Source of the DNA: Oscillospiraceae bacterium
GTDB taxonomy: Bacteria; Bacillota; Clostridia; Oscillospirales; Ruminococcaceae
Direction of reading: 5' to 3'
Assembly: GCA_003512525.1 (NCBI GenBank)
Contig: DOQG01000038.1
Span: forward strand, 1-18,947
DNA length: 18,947 nt
Part shown: in pieces, positions 1 through 7,739 of the stretch
Numbering within the stretch: position 1 is the first letter of the stretch
How the letters are laid out: every line of letters begins with the position of its first letter
The notes under the pieces: generated by a model
Database searches by the model: none
The model's input: the letters and a program-made list of their open reading frames with translations, nothing else
What the model was told of the DNA's origin: nothing
Made by a program: the position numbers and the translations under genes

Positions 1-829
1 TTTCCACCTTGCCGTGATAGATATTCACCTTATCTAATGCTTTCTTATATTCTGCATACTGCGGAGATAGAGCCATCAAGTTAGGAATGAATATATCGTT
101 ATATCCTTTATCTTGGAACTCTTTCTGCATTTTTCTTTGTGCAACAAACGACGGGTGATATTTCATAATGCCAGTTTTTATTTTAGCACCTTTCAATACC
201 ACTTCTTTTAATCTTTCATATTCGCTTTCACTCATATCACGATAGTAGGAAATCATTTCCTCTGCGGTTCTTGTTTCTTGAACAATTCCGTGCGCCATCT
301 TCACACCTAATCCCATAATAAAAGGAATTTTCAATGTTGTATTATCACAATACTCTAAGATATTCCGTAAGGCTTGTTTCTGCTCCGGAGTCTTTAACCT
401 TACATTAAGAAATGGTTTGAAATGATTTTTTAAATATTCTCCCCATTCTTTTCCCGGTAACAAAGACTCAATCGCATTTTCAACTGTTTGATAATCAAGT
501 AACTCATTTGCTTTGTCCGCATTACCATCATCTATAAATTGCTTCAAAGCTTTGAGTTCTGAGTCTTGTAAAACTTTTTCCTGCAATTTTTCTTGATAAA
601 TACGAAGAAGAATGCTTTTATCGCCAGTTTTCAAAAGGCTCTGTATGTCTTTAATACCAATACCGAGTTTTCTATATACTGAAATCTTTTTTAAAGTTTC
701 AACATCTTGTGCAGAGTAGTTACGATACCCATTGCTATCTTTATCTACTGACAACAATCCTTTTTCTTCATAATACTTCACTGCACGCTTAGTCATTCCG
801 ACTTCATTTATAATCTCATTCAATAACAT
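1..829 (-). CDS. MerR-family transcriptional regulator (C-terminus beyond window edge)
   Basis: The reading frame is open from the ATG at 829 to the window edge (276 codons seen), so the C-terminus is missing. Residues 1-70 form a MerR winged helix: an N-terminal HTH (GMTKRAVKYYEEKGLL), then NGYRNYSAQDVETLKKI and a GIGIKDIQSLL segment. The remainder is a helical, charged effector region that I do not recognise as a named ligand-binding domain. A perfect AAGGAGGT ribosome-binding site (837-844) lies 7 nt before the ATG and fixes the start. MerR proteins bind as dimers and untwist promoters with long spacers; such a promoter lies directly upstream, pointing to autoregulation. Base composition is clearly more AT-rich than the genes to the right, suggesting acquired DNA. 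The ligand cannot be named. Family assignment is firm, role is not. Confidence 0.85.
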   Translation of the reverse strand, partial: MLLNEIINEVGMTKRAVKYYEEKGLLSVDKDSNGYRNYSAQDVETLKKISVYRKLGIGIKDIQSLLKTGDKSILLRIYQEKLQEKVLQDSELKALKQFIDDGNADKANELLDYQTVENAIESLLPGKEWGEYLKNHFKPFLNVRLKTPEQKQALRNILEYCDNTTLKIPFIMGLGVKMAHGIVQETRTAEEMISYYRDMSESEYERLKEVVLKGAKIKTGIMKYHPSFVAQRKMQKEFQDKGYNDIFIPNLMALSPQYAEYKKALDKVNIYHGKVE

Positions 830-852
830 CGGATACACCTCCTTGTGATGAT

Positions 853-883
853 AGTATAAGCGTGTACGCTGCGTACAGGTCAA
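853..883 (-). promoter_or_regulatory. MerR-type promoter with palindromic operator
   Basis: On the minus strand there is a -35 TTGACC (878-883), a 19-bp spacer (859-877) and a -10 TATACT (853-858), followed by the ribosome-binding site and ATG of the MerR gene. Positions 863-877 in the spacer are a perfect 7-1-7 palindrome (TGTACGC, T, GCGTACA on the plus strand). A 19-bp spacer holding a dyad is the hallmark of MerR-activated promoters, so this is most likely the regulator's own operator. Confidence 0.85.
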
Positions 884-907
884 GAGTTTTTTTCGTATTT
901 CTTCTAA

Positions 908-940
908 AAATGGGCAATCCCATTAAGGGACTGCCCATTT
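908..940 (-). terminator. Terminator-like hairpin
   Basis: Two 14-nt arms (908-921 and 927-940) pair with one mismatch around the loop ATTAA. Read on the minus strand the stem is followed by TTTTT. It lies 7 nt past the stop codon of the short orphan frame at 947-1030 and upstream of the MerR promoter. It could therefore end transcripts coming from lysS and isolate the MerR gene. Confidence 0.6.
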
Positions 941-946
941 ATTCCG

Positions 947-1030
947 TTAATTATGCGATTTTTTTACCTCTGCACCGATTTTGACATCGATTGGTGTAAA
1001 ATTGGTGTATTTGTGTAAAATCTGAGCTTT
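947..1030 (-). pseudogene. Short orphan C-terminal tail, possible mobile-element gene remnant
   Basis: Minus-strand codons from just after a TGA at 1031-1033 to a TAA at 947-949 read as 27 residues ending TPIDVKIGAEVKKSHN. No start codon or ribosome-binding site precedes it. A terminator-like hairpin follows the stop directly, as at the true end of a gene. The coding strand contains TACACCAA-type direct repeats (plus-strand TTGGTGTA at 991-998 and 1002-1009). Such tails recall the C-termini of some Firmicutes tyrosine recombinases, but that is a weak memory-based resemblance, not a demonstrated match. It could also be chance. Confidence 0.25.
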
Positions 1031-1049
1031 TCAGAAAATGAAGTACATC

Positions 1050-1070
1050 CCGTTTTCACAGGCAAAACGG
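1050..1070 (-). terminator. Hairpin just 3' of lysS
   Basis: CCGTTTT (1050-1056) and AAAACGG (1064-1070) form a perfect 7-bp stem with a 7-nt loop, beginning 6 nt beyond the lysS stop codon. No clean U-tract follows on the minus strand, so it may protect the 3' end or only slow polymerase. The stronger stem at 908-940 could finish termination. Confidence 0.4.
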
Positions 1071-1076
1071 TACATC

Positions 1077-3035
1077 TTAATACAGTTTTGCACCTGCCGG
1101 AATACGGTCATCAACCATCAAAAGGTTAAGACCTTCTCTGCCGTTTTCTTCGTGTACTGCCGAAATCAGCATACCACAGGAGTCAATGCCCATCATTGGA
1201 CGAGGCGGCAGATTTGTAATAGCGATACAGGTCTTTCCGACCAGTTCTTCCGGCTCGTAATACTCGTGAATACCGCTTAAAATCACTCTATCTGTGCCTG
1301 TACCGTCATCTAAAACGAATTTAAGGAGCTTTTTGCTCTTTGGCACAGCTTCACATTCTTTTACCTTTACAGCTCTGAAATCAGATTTTGAGAATGTTTC
1401 AAAATCTACAAACTCCTCAAACAGCGGCTCGATTTTCACATTGGAAAAATCAATTTTCTCCGGTTCTGCTTTTGGTGTATCAGGAGCTTTTGCAGCTTCA
1501 GAATTTACACCAATTTCTTTCTTTACACCATCTAAGGGTTTCATGGTCGGGAACAGCAGTACATCTCTTATGCTTGCACTGTCTGTAAGCAGCATTACAA
1601 ATCTGTCAAGACCCATACCAAGACCGCCCGTTGGGGGTAAGCCATATTCGAGTGCTGTTAAGAAGTCCTCGTCTATCTGAGCATTTGCGCCCTGCTTTCT
1701 CTTCTCCATAACCTGCTTTGTGAAACGCTCACGCTGGTCGATGGGGTCGTTAAGCTCCGAGAATGCGTTACCGAATTCGCACGCATTGATGAAGTATTCA
1801 AAACGCTCCGTGAATGCGGGGTCAGTGGGCTTTCTCTTTGCAAGAGGCGAATTTTCTACAGGATAATCATAGATGATAGTAGGCTGAATAAGCTTGTCCT
1901 CTACAAATTCCTCGAACAGCTCGATAAGCACCTCGCCCTTTGTAGCCTTGTCGGCGATCTCTGCGTGCTTTGTCTTAGCCTGAGCTACTGCGTCGGCATC
2001 ACTTGTCCAGCTGTCATAGTCAAGACCTGTGTATTCCTTTACGGCTTCCTTCATAGTCATACGCTTCCAGGGCTTGCCTATCTCGATTTCATTACCCTGA
2101 TAAGGAACTGTATCCGTGCCGCAAACCTTGAGCGCTACTGTACGGTACATTTCTTCTATCAGATCCATCATACCGTAGTAGTCTGTGTATGCCTGATACA
2201 TTTCGATAGATGTAAATTCGGGGTTGTGAGTTGCGTCCATACCCTCGTTTCTGAAAATACGTCCTACTTCATATACCCTGTCAAATCCGCCTACGATAAG
2301 ACGCTTTAAGTAAAGCTCCGTTTCGATACGCAGATACATATCAATGTCAAGAGCGTTGTGGTGTGTTACGAAGGGTCTTGCAGCCGCACCTATTTCAAGT
2401 GTGTGCAGTACGGGTGTATCAACCTCAAGATAACCCTTGCTGTCAAGGAAGCTGCGTATCTCACGCAGTATCATTGAACGCTTGACGAAGGTATCCTTTA
2501 TCTCGGGGTTTGCGATAAGGTCAAGATAACGCTTTCTGTAACGCTCTTCCTTGTCCTTCAGTCCGTGCCACTTTTCAGGCAGGGGCAGAAGCGACTTTGA
2601 AAGGAGCTTTATTGACTTTGCGTGTACACTTATCTCGCCTCGTCTTGTCTTGAACACAAAACCGCTCACGCCAACAATATCACCGAGATCCCACTTCTTG
2701 AATTCCTTGAAGTTATCCTCGCCTATATCGTCAATGCGGACATAAACCTGCATTCTTCCGCTGTCGTCACGGATATCTATAAAGTTGGCCTTACCCATAT
2801 CACGCCAGCTTGTGATACGGCCTGCGATCATTACGTCCTTCTCTTCAAGCTCCTCAAAGTTATCTCTTATCTGCTGAGCCTTGTGTGTGAAATCAAACTT
2901 TGTGATTTCATAAGGATTCTTGCCGTTCGCCTTAAGTTCGTTCAGCTTCTCAATTCTTATGCGGTGCTGTTCGTCAAGCTGTGCCAGAAGCTCTTCTTCG
3001 GTAAGCTCAACCTGCTCTGCGTTGTTGTTTTCCAT
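1077..3035 (-). CDS. lysS: Lysyl-tRNA synthetase (class II) with C-terminal tRNA-binding domain
   Basis: This enzyme charges tRNA-Lys with lysine in the cytoplasm. Residues about 20-155 hold the OB-fold anticodon-binding domain, and about 165-500 the class II catalytic core. Motif 2 is visible as FRNEGMDATHNPEFTSIE and motif 3 as GLGMGLDRF. The usual bacterial protein ends near residue 500. Here a linker rich in Ala, Pro and Glu leads to an extra domain (about 545-652) of the Trbp111/EMAP-type tRNA-binding fold (KSKKLLKFVLDDG, VILSGIHEYYEPEEL). The same type of domain ends the MetRS in this window. The ATG is preceded by a modest GAGAGGAAA ribosome-binding site. The gene follows greA after 21 nt and is the last gene of the minus-strand operon. 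Total length is 652 residues with no disruption. Confidence 0.97.
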   Translation of the reverse strand: MENNNAEQVELTEEELLAQLDEQHRIRIEKLNELKANGKNPYEITKFDFTHKAQQIRDNFEELEEKDVMIAGRITSWRDMGKANFIDIRDDSGRMQVYVRIDDIGEDNFKEFKKWDLGDIVGVSGFVFKTRRGEISVHAKSIKLLSKSLLPLPEKWHGLKDKEERYRKRYLDLIANPEIKDTFVKRSMILREIRSFLDSKGYLEVDTPVLHTLEIGAAARPFVTHHNALDIDMYLRIETELYLKRLIVGGFDRVYEVGRIFRNEGMDATHNPEFTSIEMYQAYTDYYGMMDLIEEMYRTVALKVCGTDTVPYQGNEIEIGKPWKRMTMKEAVKEYTGLDYDSWTSDADAVAQAKTKHAEIADKATKGEVLIELFEEFVEDKLIQPTIIYDYPVENSPLAKRKPTDPAFTERFEYFINACEFGNAFSELNDPIDQRERFTKQVMEKRKQGANAQIDEDFLTALEYGLPPTGGLGMGLDRFVMLLTDSASIRDVLLFPTMKPLDGVKKEIGVNSEAAKAPDTPKAEPEKIDFSNVKIEPLFEEFVDFETFSKSDFRAVKVKECEAVPKSKKLLKFVLDDGTGTDRVILSGIHEYYEPEELVGKTCIAITNLPPRPMMGIDSCGMLISAVHEENGREGLNLLMVDDRIPAGAKLY

Positions 3036-3056
3036 TATTTTTTGTTTCCTCTCAGT

Positions 3057-3527
3057 TTACTTGTCTATTTCTACTATCTTGTACTTCTTTACTCCTGCGG
3101 GAGCTTCAACCTCTACTTCCTCGCCAAGCTTCTTGCCTATGCAAGCCTTGCCGATAGGCGACTCATCGGAGATCTTCATAGCCTTCATATCAACTTCCTT
3201 TGAACCTACCAAGAAGAACTTGATCGTTTTTCCGCTCTCGTCCTCAATAACAACAGTGTTACCGATGTTTACATGCTCGGTTGAAAGCTCGTCCTCATCG
3301 ACTACCTTTGCGTTTTTCAGTGTAGCTTCGATTTCAGCGATCTCAGCTTCGACAATACCCTGTTCGTTTTTAGCTTCATCGTACTCTGAGTTCTCGGATA
3401 AGTCACCGAATGAAAGAGCCACCTTGATTTTTTCAGCAATTTCTTTTCTTGTGACCGATTTTAAGTGTTCAAGTCTTTCCTCTAGATCCTTAAGACCTTT
3501 TGATGTTAAAGTTGTCTGTGTTGCCAT
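3057..3527 (-). CDS. greA: Transcription elongation factor GreA
   Basis: GreA rescues backtracked RNA polymerase by stimulating cleavage of the extruded 3' RNA through the secondary channel. The 156 residues match the family length. An N-terminal antiparallel coiled coil (about 1-75) contains the GDLSENSEYDEAKNEQ segment, whose acidic tip coordinates the catalytic metal with polymerase. It is followed by the FKBP-like C-terminal domain (about 80-156; ISDESPIGKACIGKKLGEEVEVEAPAGVKKYKIVEI). A GGAGG site 9 nt before the ATG supports the start. It sits 59 nt downstream of the S41 gene and 21 nt before lysS. A greA-lysS pair is common in Firmicutes. Confidence 0.97.
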   Translation of the reverse strand: MATQTTLTSKGLKDLEERLEHLKSVTRKEIAEKIKVALSFGDLSENSEYDEAKNEQGIVEAEIAEIEATLKNAKVVDEDELSTEHVNIGNTVVIEDESGKTIKFFLVGSKEVDMKAMKISDESPIGKACIGKKLGEEVEVEAPAGVKKYKIVEIDK

Positions 3528-3560
3528 TATAAATGACCTCCATAAATTTATTTATATGCG

Positions 3561-3576
3561 GGCGGAGTACACCGCC
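3561..3576 (-). other. Short inverted repeat between the S41 gene and greA
   Basis: GGCGG and CCGCC form a perfect 5-bp stem around a 6-nt loop in the 59-nt gap upstream of greA. There is no U-run after it on the minus strand, so it is probably not a terminator. It could be an mRNA processing or stability stem inside the operon transcript. Confidence 0.35.
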
Positions 3577-3586
3577 ATAGATATCT

Positions 3587-4777
3587 TTATTTTGTCGCTA
3601 CTATTTCAAGCGCCTTCTGAAGCTGTGTGTCGCTCTTTTTATCCGCGAACTTTATCTGCTCTGCCTGCTGTGCGGTAATATCGACCGTATAATCCGGCTT
3701 TATTCCGGTATCGGAAAAATCGTCCGACTCGGTAGGGATAATAGTTGCCGTGGATATTGAAACGGCACTGCCGTCTTTAAAGCTCTGTGTCGTCTGAAGC
3801 TGTGACTTTCCTGCCGTAACTGAGCCTATGATTGAGGCTTTTGCAAAGTCGCGCATACCTACCGCAAATATCTCCGCAAGGCAGGCTGTATTACCGTTTG
3901 TGAGCACTGTTATCGGCTTGTCAAGCGATAACGTACCGTCTGTTTCGATAAACGTTGTGTCCTTACCGTTTGCATCAACCTGTGCCGCAACAGTTGCTTT
4001 CGGAAGTATACGGTTCAGCATTGCCTTAAGCGGTTCGGTGATGCCGTCCGTTACATCACGGACATCAAAGATATATCCCAGAACCGACTGTGCTTCATAT
4101 TCATCGATAAGCTGTAAAAATCTGTCGTCAGTGGTGTCGTTGAACGTATATATCTTTATATATGCATAACCGTCTATAAGCTCGCCCTTTACAGATGTGA
4201 GCTTTATGCTCTGTCTGACCAATGTTACCGTTTTTTCGTTTCCGTCGGGTGTACTGAACGTTACCTTAAGCTTGGTACCTTCATCACCGTCAAGCTTTGA
4301 CTGCGCTGCCTCCGCTCCTGTTTCAAGAATGCTCTTTCCGTCAATTGCTGTTATCATACAGCCCTTGGTTATCTCCTCGACATCAGCCGATGAGCCTTCA
4401 TATACATCGGTAACTTCAAGATAGTCACCGTTTACCGCAGTTTCAACGCCTGTTCCGATAATAACGCCGCTTTGTATCTGCTGGAGCTTATAATATTCAT
4501 CTGATGTGTAGTATTTCGCGTATTTGTCGCTTGTACCGCTTATATAACCGTTTGCGATACCTGTGATAAGCTCATTCTCATCAAGCTTATATATCGATGA
4601 GCTGCGGACAAACGTATCTACTTCTTTTATCTTTGCGTTTATGGTTTCCCGCTCCTGTATGCCGGCTACCATTGAATTGTACATATTGAGCGACACAGTC
4701 ATCGTTAGTACGAAGGTTATGGCACACGCTACCGCTATAAGGCTTATTGTAACGCCAAGCGATACTTTTTTATTCAT
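3587..4777 (-). CDS. S41-family (C-terminal processing) peptidase homologue with Cys at the nucleophile position
   Basis: The 396 residues begin with a single membrane anchor (about 8-32). A PDZ domain follows (about 100-185; VIIGTGVETAVNGDYLEVTDVYEG and KGCMITAIDGKSI), then an S41 core (about 195-370). Characterised CtpA/CtpB/Prc enzymes use a Ser-Lys dyad with the Lys 25 residues after the Ser, inside a SASASE motif. The equivalent stretch here is NTACLAE: Cys299 (codon 3881-3883, TGC), with Lys324 exactly 25 residues later and Gln328 at the expected +4. The usual NNPGG-type loop is also changed (FDVRDVTDG). It may be a Cys-Lys protease, or an inactive PDZ scaffold. It lies 40 nt downstream of the M23 hydrolase gene and is extracytoplasmic, so it may process or regulate that hydrolase. 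Family is certain, activity is not. Confidence 0.85.
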   Translation of the reverse strand: MNKKVSLGVTISLIAVACAITFVLTMTVSLNMYNSMVAGIQERETINAKIKEVDTFVRSSSIYKLDENELITGIANGYISGTSDKYAKYYTSDEYYKLQQIQSGVIIGTGVETAVNGDYLEVTDVYEGSSADVEEITKGCMITAIDGKSILETGAEAAQSKLDGDEGTKLKVTFSTPDGNEKTVTLVRQSIKLTSVKGELIDGYAYIKIYTFNDTTDDRFLQLIDEYEAQSVLGYIFDVRDVTDGITEPLKAMLNRILPKATVAAQVDANGKDTTFIETDGTLSLDKPITVLTNGNTACLAEIFAVGMRDFAKASIIGSVTAGKSQLQTTQSFKDGSAVSISTATIIPTESDDFSDTGIKPDYTVDITAQQAEQIKFADKKSDTQLQKALEIVATK

Positions 4778-4817
4778 AGGGGATCACCCTTTCCTTGTTC
4801 CTGTGTGGTGCGCTTTA

Positions 4818-6125
4818 TTACACCATTGTTACATAATTGAACGGATTATCGGGTTCACCGTTCAGTCTGATTTCAAAATGCAGATGAGGACCTGTCGAGT
4901 AGCCTGTACTGCCTACCGCACCGAGAGCCTCGCCCTGCGCCACTTCCTGTCCGACAGAAACATATACCGCACTTAAGTGTGCATATGTAGTGGTATATCC
5001 TCCGCCGTGGTCTACTACAACATACATACCGTAGCTGTAGCCCGGTATGTAGCTTGTTTCCGCCACGATGACCGTTCCTGCCTTAGATGCAAGCACACTG
5101 TCACCGTAAATTCCGCCGTCACCGATATCCACGCCCTTGTGCCATCTGCCGAAATCATCGTCCCAGCCGAAGTTACACGAGATATATGACCGTCCGGGAA
5201 CGGGCCAGTACCACTCGCCCTCCTGATATGCCTTATCGGGATTTGTCTGCTGCTTTATCAGCTCTTTTATCTGCTCTTCATATGCTTCGATATCAGCCTC
5301 GCTGACACTTATCTCATATTCAAGACTGCTCTGTCTGTTTTCAAGGTCGCTTACAGCAGCCGAATAATTGCTATAGTCCGACTCGTATGTGCTCTTGGCG
5401 CTTTCCGCATCAGATACCAGACCGCTCAATTCCTCTTTTTCGCTGAGAAGCTCTGTCATTTTACCGTCAAGCTGTTTCTTTGACTCCTCAAGATCCTTCT
5501 TGTCTGTTTCAAGTACCTTTTTATCGGAAGACAGCTGCTTCATATCAGCTGTAAGCTTATTCATAAACTCCAGGTTCTGCTCACTTATCTTTCCCACGAC
5601 CTCGCTGTTTATCATAAGGTCATAGAAATCTACAGAGCCTGCGAGCACACCGAACATATCGCTTGAACCCGATGTGTACATAGTTCTGACTATCTGCGCG
5701 AACTTTTCAAGGTTATCCTTGTTCTGCTTGTCAAGCTTTTCTATGTTCTTCTCGGCAGTTGCGATAGCTTCATCTTTCTTCGCTATCTCATCTGTCAGAG
5801 TATCTATATTGCCCTGAAGCTCGGTTATATCCTGATTTTTATAATAAACCAGATTGTAGTAGTAGTCTACAAGCTCCTTCTGCTCGTCAAGAAGCTTTGC
5901 TGTTTTTTCAAGGTTTTCCTTGGTATCCGAGATATCGCCCTCTATACGGCTTATCTCATCACGTCTTTGTTCGTTGTCCTGTTTTATCTGCTCTATTCTG
6001 TCTTTGATATCATCGACCGTAAGATCCTCCGCGCCTGCGGGAGCATACGTTACGATTATACCTGATGTCATCGCAAAAATTGTGACGAATGAAGTCAGAG
6101 TGCGCAGAATTTTTTTCAGCTTCAT
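4818..6125 (-). CDS. Secreted coiled-coil M23 peptidoglycan endopeptidase, likely FtsEX partner
   Basis: A signal peptide (about 1-32, with KLKK then a hydrophobic stretch ending near APAGA) precedes a long coiled coil (about 35-290) rich in Glu, Lys and Asp heptads. A C-terminal LytM/M23 domain follows (about 308-435). The zinc ligands His329, Asp333 (HKGVD) and His416 are intact, as are the catalytic histidines His383 (YAHL) and His414 (GPHLHFE). The domain should therefore be an active endopeptidase, unlike E. coli EnvC, whose LytM domain is degenerate. This is the layout of the coiled-coil hydrolases and activators (PcsB, EnvC, CwlO types) gated by FtsEX. The gene starts 17 nt downstream of ftsX, supporting that partnership. 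The final annotation as a division hydrolase is by architecture and context. Confidence 0.92.
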   Translation of the reverse strand: MKLKKILRTLTSFVTIFAMTSGIIVTYAPAGAEDLTVDDIKDRIEQIKQDNEQRRDEISRIEGDISDTKENLEKTAKLLDEQKELVDYYYNLVYYKNQDITELQGNIDTLTDEIAKKDEAIATAEKNIEKLDKQNKDNLEKFAQIVRTMYTSGSSDMFGVLAGSVDFYDLMINSEVVGKISEQNLEFMNKLTADMKQLSSDKKVLETDKKDLEESKKQLDGKMTELLSEKEELSGLVSDAESAKSTYESDYSNYSAAVSDLENRQSSLEYEISVSEADIEAYEEQIKELIKQQTNPDKAYQEGEWYWPVPGRSYISCNFGWDDDFGRWHKGVDIGDGGIYGDSVLASKAGTVIVAETSYIPGYSYGMYVVVDHGGGYTTTYAHLSAVYVSVGQEVAQGEALGAVGSTGYSTGPHLHFEIRLNGEPDNPFNYVTMV

Positions 6126-6142
6126 CTTTATTCCTTTCGCCG

Positions 6143-7030
6143 TTATACCTTAAGGTATTTGCCTGTACTGAGTACCGTACCGATAGCCCCAAGTAAAGCG
6201 CCCGCACCGCAGCAAGCGGCAAGAACATACCAGGTTATATCGTTGAACTGCAATATGTCGCCCATTCCGAGCGCATTCCACATTCCGAGGTTCTGTGTGA
6301 AAAGATTGAACAGATTTTCGTAAACGAGCTTTGTCACAAACCACGACAGAACACCGGACAAAAGTCCAATGAACATTCCTTCGACAAAGAACGGCGTTTT
6401 TATAAACGAATTTGTAGCACCGACTATCCTCATTATCGAAATTTCCTTACGTCTTGCGAATACGCTGAGTCGTGTCGTGTTCGATATTATGATAACGCTT
6501 ACTGTGCCGAGCGCCGCTATAAGCACTATTCCGATTATAGTAAACGTTGCTCTCAGATCCTTGATAAAGCTTGCAAAATCCATAGGAGCATTTACCTTGT
6601 AAACGCCGTCTATCGCCTTGAACTGCTGTACCGCCGTGCTCATCCTGTCAATGTCGTTTATAGTTACCATATAGGTAGCGGGAACGGGATTGTACGGCAG
6701 ACTTTCAAACAGCTCCTTTTGCTCGCTGTACTGCTCTATCATCTTTTTCAGACCCTCTTCGGGAGAAATGTACTGGGCACTTTCCGTCAGGGTATTGCTT
6801 TTGAGTACTTCACCGATATGCTTTACATCTGCGTCATCGTCCAGATAAACGCTTATCTCGTTCTTGTCGGATACATTGTCGAGAATTATTCCGCAGTCAA
6901 GCATAACTATAGCCGACATTGCAACCAAAATAAGGCTGACTGTCATAATGCAAAGGCTGGCAAAGGACATAAAGCGGTTCTTCCATACCGACCTTATACC
7001 TTGCTTTATAAGATAAGTAAAGTTATTCAT
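6143..7030 (-). CDS. ftsX: Cell-division ABC permease FtsX
   Basis: FtsX is the membrane subunit of FtsEX, which transmits ATP hydrolysis by FtsE to periplasmic or extracellular wall hydrolases. Four membrane segments are visible: one near residues 20-45, then a large extracellular loop (about 46-170) that in the family binds the hydrolase, then three near 175-198, 222-245 and 265-290. The RRKEISIMRIVGATNSFIKTPFFVEG segment is the typical cytoplasmic coupling region. I start it at the ATG at 7030, which overlaps the ftsE stop codon (ATGAATAA) and follows GAAGGTGAGG, giving 295 residues. An in-frame GTG at 7042 would add four residues. The overlap implies translational coupling with ftsE. Confidence 0.95.
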   Translation of the reverse strand: MNNFTYLIKQGIRSVWKNRFMSFASLCIMTVSLILVAMSAIVMLDCGIILDNVSDKNEISVYLDDDADVKHIGEVLKSNTLTESAQYISPEEGLKKMIEQYSEQKELFESLPYNPVPATYMVTINDIDRMSTAVQQFKAIDGVYKVNAPMDFASFIKDLRATFTIIGIVLIAALGTVSVIIISNTTRLSVFARRKEISIMRIVGATNSFIKTPFFVEGMFIGLLSGVLSWFVTKLVYENLFNLFTQNLGMWNALGMGDILQFNDITWYVLAACCGAGALLGAIGTVLSTGKYLKV

Positions 7031-7715
7031 CCTGCGCCTCACCTTCTACATATTCGTCGAAAACGACTTCGCCGTTTTTAAGACTGACGATCCTTCCGCC
7101 GAAATATTCGACAAGGCTGTGCTCATGAGTAACCATTATTACGGTAGTACCGCACTTGTTGATCTCCTTGAGCAGCTTTACTATGTCATACGACAGTGCC
7201 GGGTCAATGTTTGCTGTAGGCTCGTCTGCGATTATGAGCTTCGGGTCGCTTGCGAATGCTCTTGCAATGGCAACTCTTTGCTTTTCGCCGCCCGACAGCG
7301 TGTCGGGATAAGCCTTTGCTCTCTCGACCAGCTTTACAAGGTTCAGAACATACGGCACTCTGTGTCTTATTGTCTTTTTTGGTTTGTTTGTAACACGCAG
7401 TACAAACGCTACATTGTCATAAACGTTGAGATCGGGTATCAGGCGAAAGTCCTGGAATATCATTCCTATAGAACGCCTGAAATACGGAATCTTCTTGTTT
7501 TTTATCTTGGCAAGATTGTATCCGTTTACGAATACTCTGCCCGAGGTCGGTGCTATCTCTCTTGTAAGGAGCTTCAGCAATGTCGATTTGCCTGCGCCGC
7601 TGTCACCGACAATAAAGACAAACTCTCCGTCCTCTATACGCAAATTGACGCCGTTTAAAGCGTCAACTCCGCCGCCGTCCTTGAAATGAACGTCGACGTT
7701 CTTTAATTCTACCAT
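7023..7715 (-). CDS. ftsE: Cell-division ATP-binding protein FtsE
   Basis: A 230-residue ABC ATPase of FtsE type. The Walker A motif is GDSGAGKST (about 38-46) and the Q-loop region is IFQDFRLIPDLNVYDNVAF. The signature is LSGGEKQRVAIARA, Walker B is LIIADEPT, and the H-loop is VTHEHSLV. It is the first gene of the ftsE-ftsX-M23-S41-greA-lysS series. The ATG follows a GGAAGGAA ribosome-binding site. Upstream lies a long untranslated stretch with foldable RNA structure, suggesting that expression of the hydrolase machine may be controlled in its leader. No defects are visible. Confidence 0.97.
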   Translation of the reverse strand: MVELKNVDVHFKDGGGVDALNGVNLRIEDGEFVFIVGDSGAGKSTLLKLLTREIAPTSGRVFVNGYNLAKIKNKKIPYFRRSIGMIFQDFRLIPDLNVYDNVAFVLRVTNKPKKTIRHRVPYVLNLVKLVERAKAYPDTLSGGEKQRVAIARAFASDPKLIIADEPTANIDPALSYDIVKLLKEINKCGTTVIMVTHEHSLVEYFGGRIVSLKNGEVVFDEYVEGEAQDE

Positions 7716-7739
7716 TTTACCATTCCTTCCTGAATACCT

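Noticed and set aside
2622..3678. Plus-strand open frames of 193 and 252 codons opposite lysS and greA
   Set aside because: They are Ser/Leu/Phe-rich translations of the complementary strand of well-defined genes, with no domain evidence.
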